Assembly (NCBI GenBank): GCA_002449595.1
Contig: DJXE01000056.1
Location: forward strand, 1-14,146
Length of the DNA: 14,146 nt
Reading direction: 5' to 3'
Source of the DNA: Lachnospiraceae bacterium UBA7012
GTDB taxonomy: Bacteria; Bacillota; Clostridia; Lachnospirales; Lachnospiraceae
A model generated the notes under the pieces. It had not been told where the DNA came from, ran no database searches, and saw nothing but the letters and a program-made list of their open reading frames with translations. The translations under genes and the position numbers were made by a program. Shown here piece by piece: positions 12,881 to 14,146 of this stretch (position 1 is its first letter; each line of letters begins with the position of its first letter).

Positions 12881-14017
12881 ATGCGCGCCAGTACCGCAGA
12901 TCTGAGAAACGCCAATCTACTTGCAGTCTACAAGTACATCTATGAACATAAGGAAGCGACGAAGACGGAGATCTCGTACGCGCTCCGCCTGAGCCTTCCG
13001 ACCGTGACCCAGGACCTGAACGAGCTTCTGTCGTCATCCCGCATCCTCAGTGCCCAGAAGGCTGAGGCATCCGTGGGGCGGCCGGCGATGCTTTACCAGT
13101 TCAACAGCAATCATCACGTCTCCTTCGGCGTGGAGGTCCTGCAGAAAAAGGTTTACGTCGCAACCGTCGATCTCTACGGCAAGATCATTAAGGAAGCGAA
13201 GCTGGAGAGGAAGTTCGAGAACACACCGGAGTATTTCCAGGAGATCGGGGACTTTATCAACGGCTTTATCGATCCGCAGGGCTATCCCGACGGGGACATC
13301 CTTGGCGTCACCTTCGCCGTCCAGGGCATCGTCTCCGAGGACAACGAGCACATGACGTTCGGCACTCTGCTGAATACGACTGACTTCACGCGTGAGAATT
13401 TTGCGAAGCACTTCCGGCACAAAGTGAGCCTCGTGCACGACACGGAGGCGGCCGCGATCGCGGAAGACTGGTACGTGCACGGCAGCGACCTGAACGCGAT
13501 CTACCTCTCGCTCAACCACAACCTCGGCAGCGCGCGCATCATCGGCGGAAAGGTCGTCCACACGGACAACCTCTCCAGCGGCACGATCGAGCACATGACG
13601 CTCTATCCGCGCGGCAAGGTCTGCTACTGCGGCAAGAAGGGCTGCGTCGACCGCTACGTCTCCGCGGAGGCGCTCATGGAAGCGGCCGGCATGACGGTCC
13701 CGGAATTCTTTGAGGCGAAAAAGGCGGGCGACAAGAAGGTCCTGAAGATCTGGAATCAGTACCTGAACGACCTCGCCCTCGTCATCGAGAACGCCCGCAT
13801 GGTCATCGACGGCTGCGTGATCCTCGGCGGCCTGCTGGATGAATACATCACAGATGATGACATCGACAAGCTGAAAAAGTGCATTCGCTCCATCTCCTGC
13901 TTCCCGCAGGTGGAGCCGGTTATTATTCACAGCCACTATGGGTCCAAGGCGACGCTGATTGGGTCGGCGATTACGGAGATTTCGGTGTATTTGCAGAGGA
14001 TTGGGTTGGATCTGTGA
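12881..14017 (+). CDS. ROK-family transcriptional regulator (NagC/XylR-like)
   Basis: This 378-residue protein has an N-terminal winged helix-turn-helix (about 10-65; ATKTEISYALRLSLPTVTQDL), the GRPAMLYQ linker and then a ROK sugar-kinase-like domain. The structural zinc motif is intact: His228 and CYCGKKGC (238-245). Other conserved ROK positions are altered. The usual GEIGH sugar-binding segment reads GTIEH (224-228), the NDANAAA-type active-site segment reads HDTEAAA, and the glycine-rich GTGIGGG-type segment reads NHNLGSA. This fits a repressor that has lost kinase activity and may sense an unusual ligand. GAGAGG eight bases upstream supports the start. It is transcribed away from the catabolic genes and is the only regulator in the window, so it probably represses them until an inducer appears. 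Confidence 0.92.
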   Translation: MRASTADLRNANLLAVYKYIYEHKEATKTEISYALRLSLPTVTQDLNELLSSSRILSAQKAEASVGRPAMLYQFNSNHHVSFGVEVLQKKVYVATVDLYGKIIKEAKLERKFENTPEYFQEIGDFINGFIDPQGYPDGDILGVTFAVQGIVSEDNEHMTFGTLLNTTDFTRENFAKHFRHKVSLVHDTEAAAIAEDWYVHGSDLNAIYLSLNHNLGSARIIGGKVVHTDNLSSGTIEHMTLYPRGKVCYCGKKGCVDRYVSAEALMEAAGMTVPEFFEAKKAGDKKVLKIWNQYLNDLALVIENARMVIDGCVILGGLLDEYITDDDIDKLKKCIRSISCFPQVEPVIIHSHYGSKATLIGSAITEISVYLQRIGLDL

Positions 14018-14045
14018 TTTAAAATATTAGTTTTATACTTGAACG

Positions 14046-14083
14046 AAAAAAGGGATCCTTTGCAGGATCCCTCGTTTCGTTTT
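14046..14083. terminator. Bidirectional intrinsic terminator between ROK gene and tRNA-Ser
   Basis: AGGGATCC (14051-14058) pairs perfectly with GGATCCCT (14065-14072) around a six-base loop. On the minus strand the stem is followed by six Ts, ending the tRNA transcript. On the plus strand it is followed by CGTTTCGTTTT, giving a weaker terminator for the ROK gene. Confidence 0.85.
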
Positions 14084-14084
14084 A

Positions 14085-14146
14085 CGGAGTAGGAGGGATT
14101 TGAACCCTCGCGCCGGTTTTTGCCGACCTACACCCTTAGCAGGGGC
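14085..14146 (-). tRNA. tRNA-Ser(GCU), partial (5' part beyond the right edge)
   Basis: The visible 62 bases hold the anticodon loop CTGCTAA with anticodon GCT, a long variable arm (GTCGG/CCGGC stem) typical of serine tRNAs, and a T-arm GAGGG-TTCAAAT-CCCTC. The acceptor 3' strand CTACTCC and discriminator G follow. No CCA is encoded. About 28 bases (5' acceptor strand, D-arm and the first base of the anticodon stem) lie outside the window. Confidence 0.95.

Noticed and set aside
13034..13936. 300-codon minus-strand frame opposite the ROK regulator
   Set aside because: It is antisense to the ROK coding sequence. It is Asp/Val/His-rich without motifs.
14085..14146. Attachment site of an integrated element at tRNA-Ser
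   Set aside because: No integrase gene and no visible repeat of the tRNA 3' end occur in the window.

Overview
The window looks like a piece of chromosome from an anaerobic, fairly GC-rich member of the Clostridia, most likely Lachnospiraceae-like. This is an inference from three things: AGGAGG-type ribosome binding sites throughout, a lipoprotein solute-binding protein with a long Ala/Glu-rich linker after the lipobox cysteine, and Firmicutes-style rRNA leader signals. I could not test the taxonomy. No phage, IS element, integrase or CRISPR array is visible.

Layout. Positions 1-427 carry, on the minus strand, what appear to be the tandem promoters and leader of an rRNA operon whose 16S gene lies beyond the left edge. 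Positions 616-12553 hold ten genes on the minus strand. In transcription order these are: a mannitol-dehydrogenase-family (fructuronate-reductase-like) oxidoreductase; a sugar-type ABC importer (lipoprotein binding protein, double-ATPase, permease); an HSL-type alpha/beta hydrolase; two tandem paralogous esterases of the tributyrin-esterase/CE1 type; a sorbitol-dehydrogenase-like zinc polyol dehydrogenase; a second MDR dehydrogenase with an unusual catalytic-cysteine motif; and a small VOC/glyoxalase-fold protein. A ROK-family regulator is transcribed divergently (12881-14017). The window ends in the 3' part of a minus-strand tRNA-Ser(GCU).

How the genes may work together. An RbsABC-type importer, three serine hydrolases without signal peptides and three NAD(P)-type sugar/polyol dehydrogenases suggest uptake of an esterified (acylated) sugar, polyol or sugar acid, deacylation in the cytoplasm, and oxidation or reduction of the released carbohydrate. 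No kinase, aldolase, isomerase or glycoside hydrolase is present, so later steps must be encoded elsewhere. The substrate cannot be named from sequence alone.

Regulation. The divergent region 12554-12880 contains two copies of TAAAACTGTTTT, an almost perfect palindrome and a good candidate for the ROK operator. One copy sits just downstream of the predicted dehydrogenase promoter. A weaker copy lies upstream of the binding-protein promoter. Strong intrinsic terminators follow the first dehydrogenase (10890-10921) and the binding-protein gene (9266-9301). The latter would make the binding protein more abundant than the rest of the operon.
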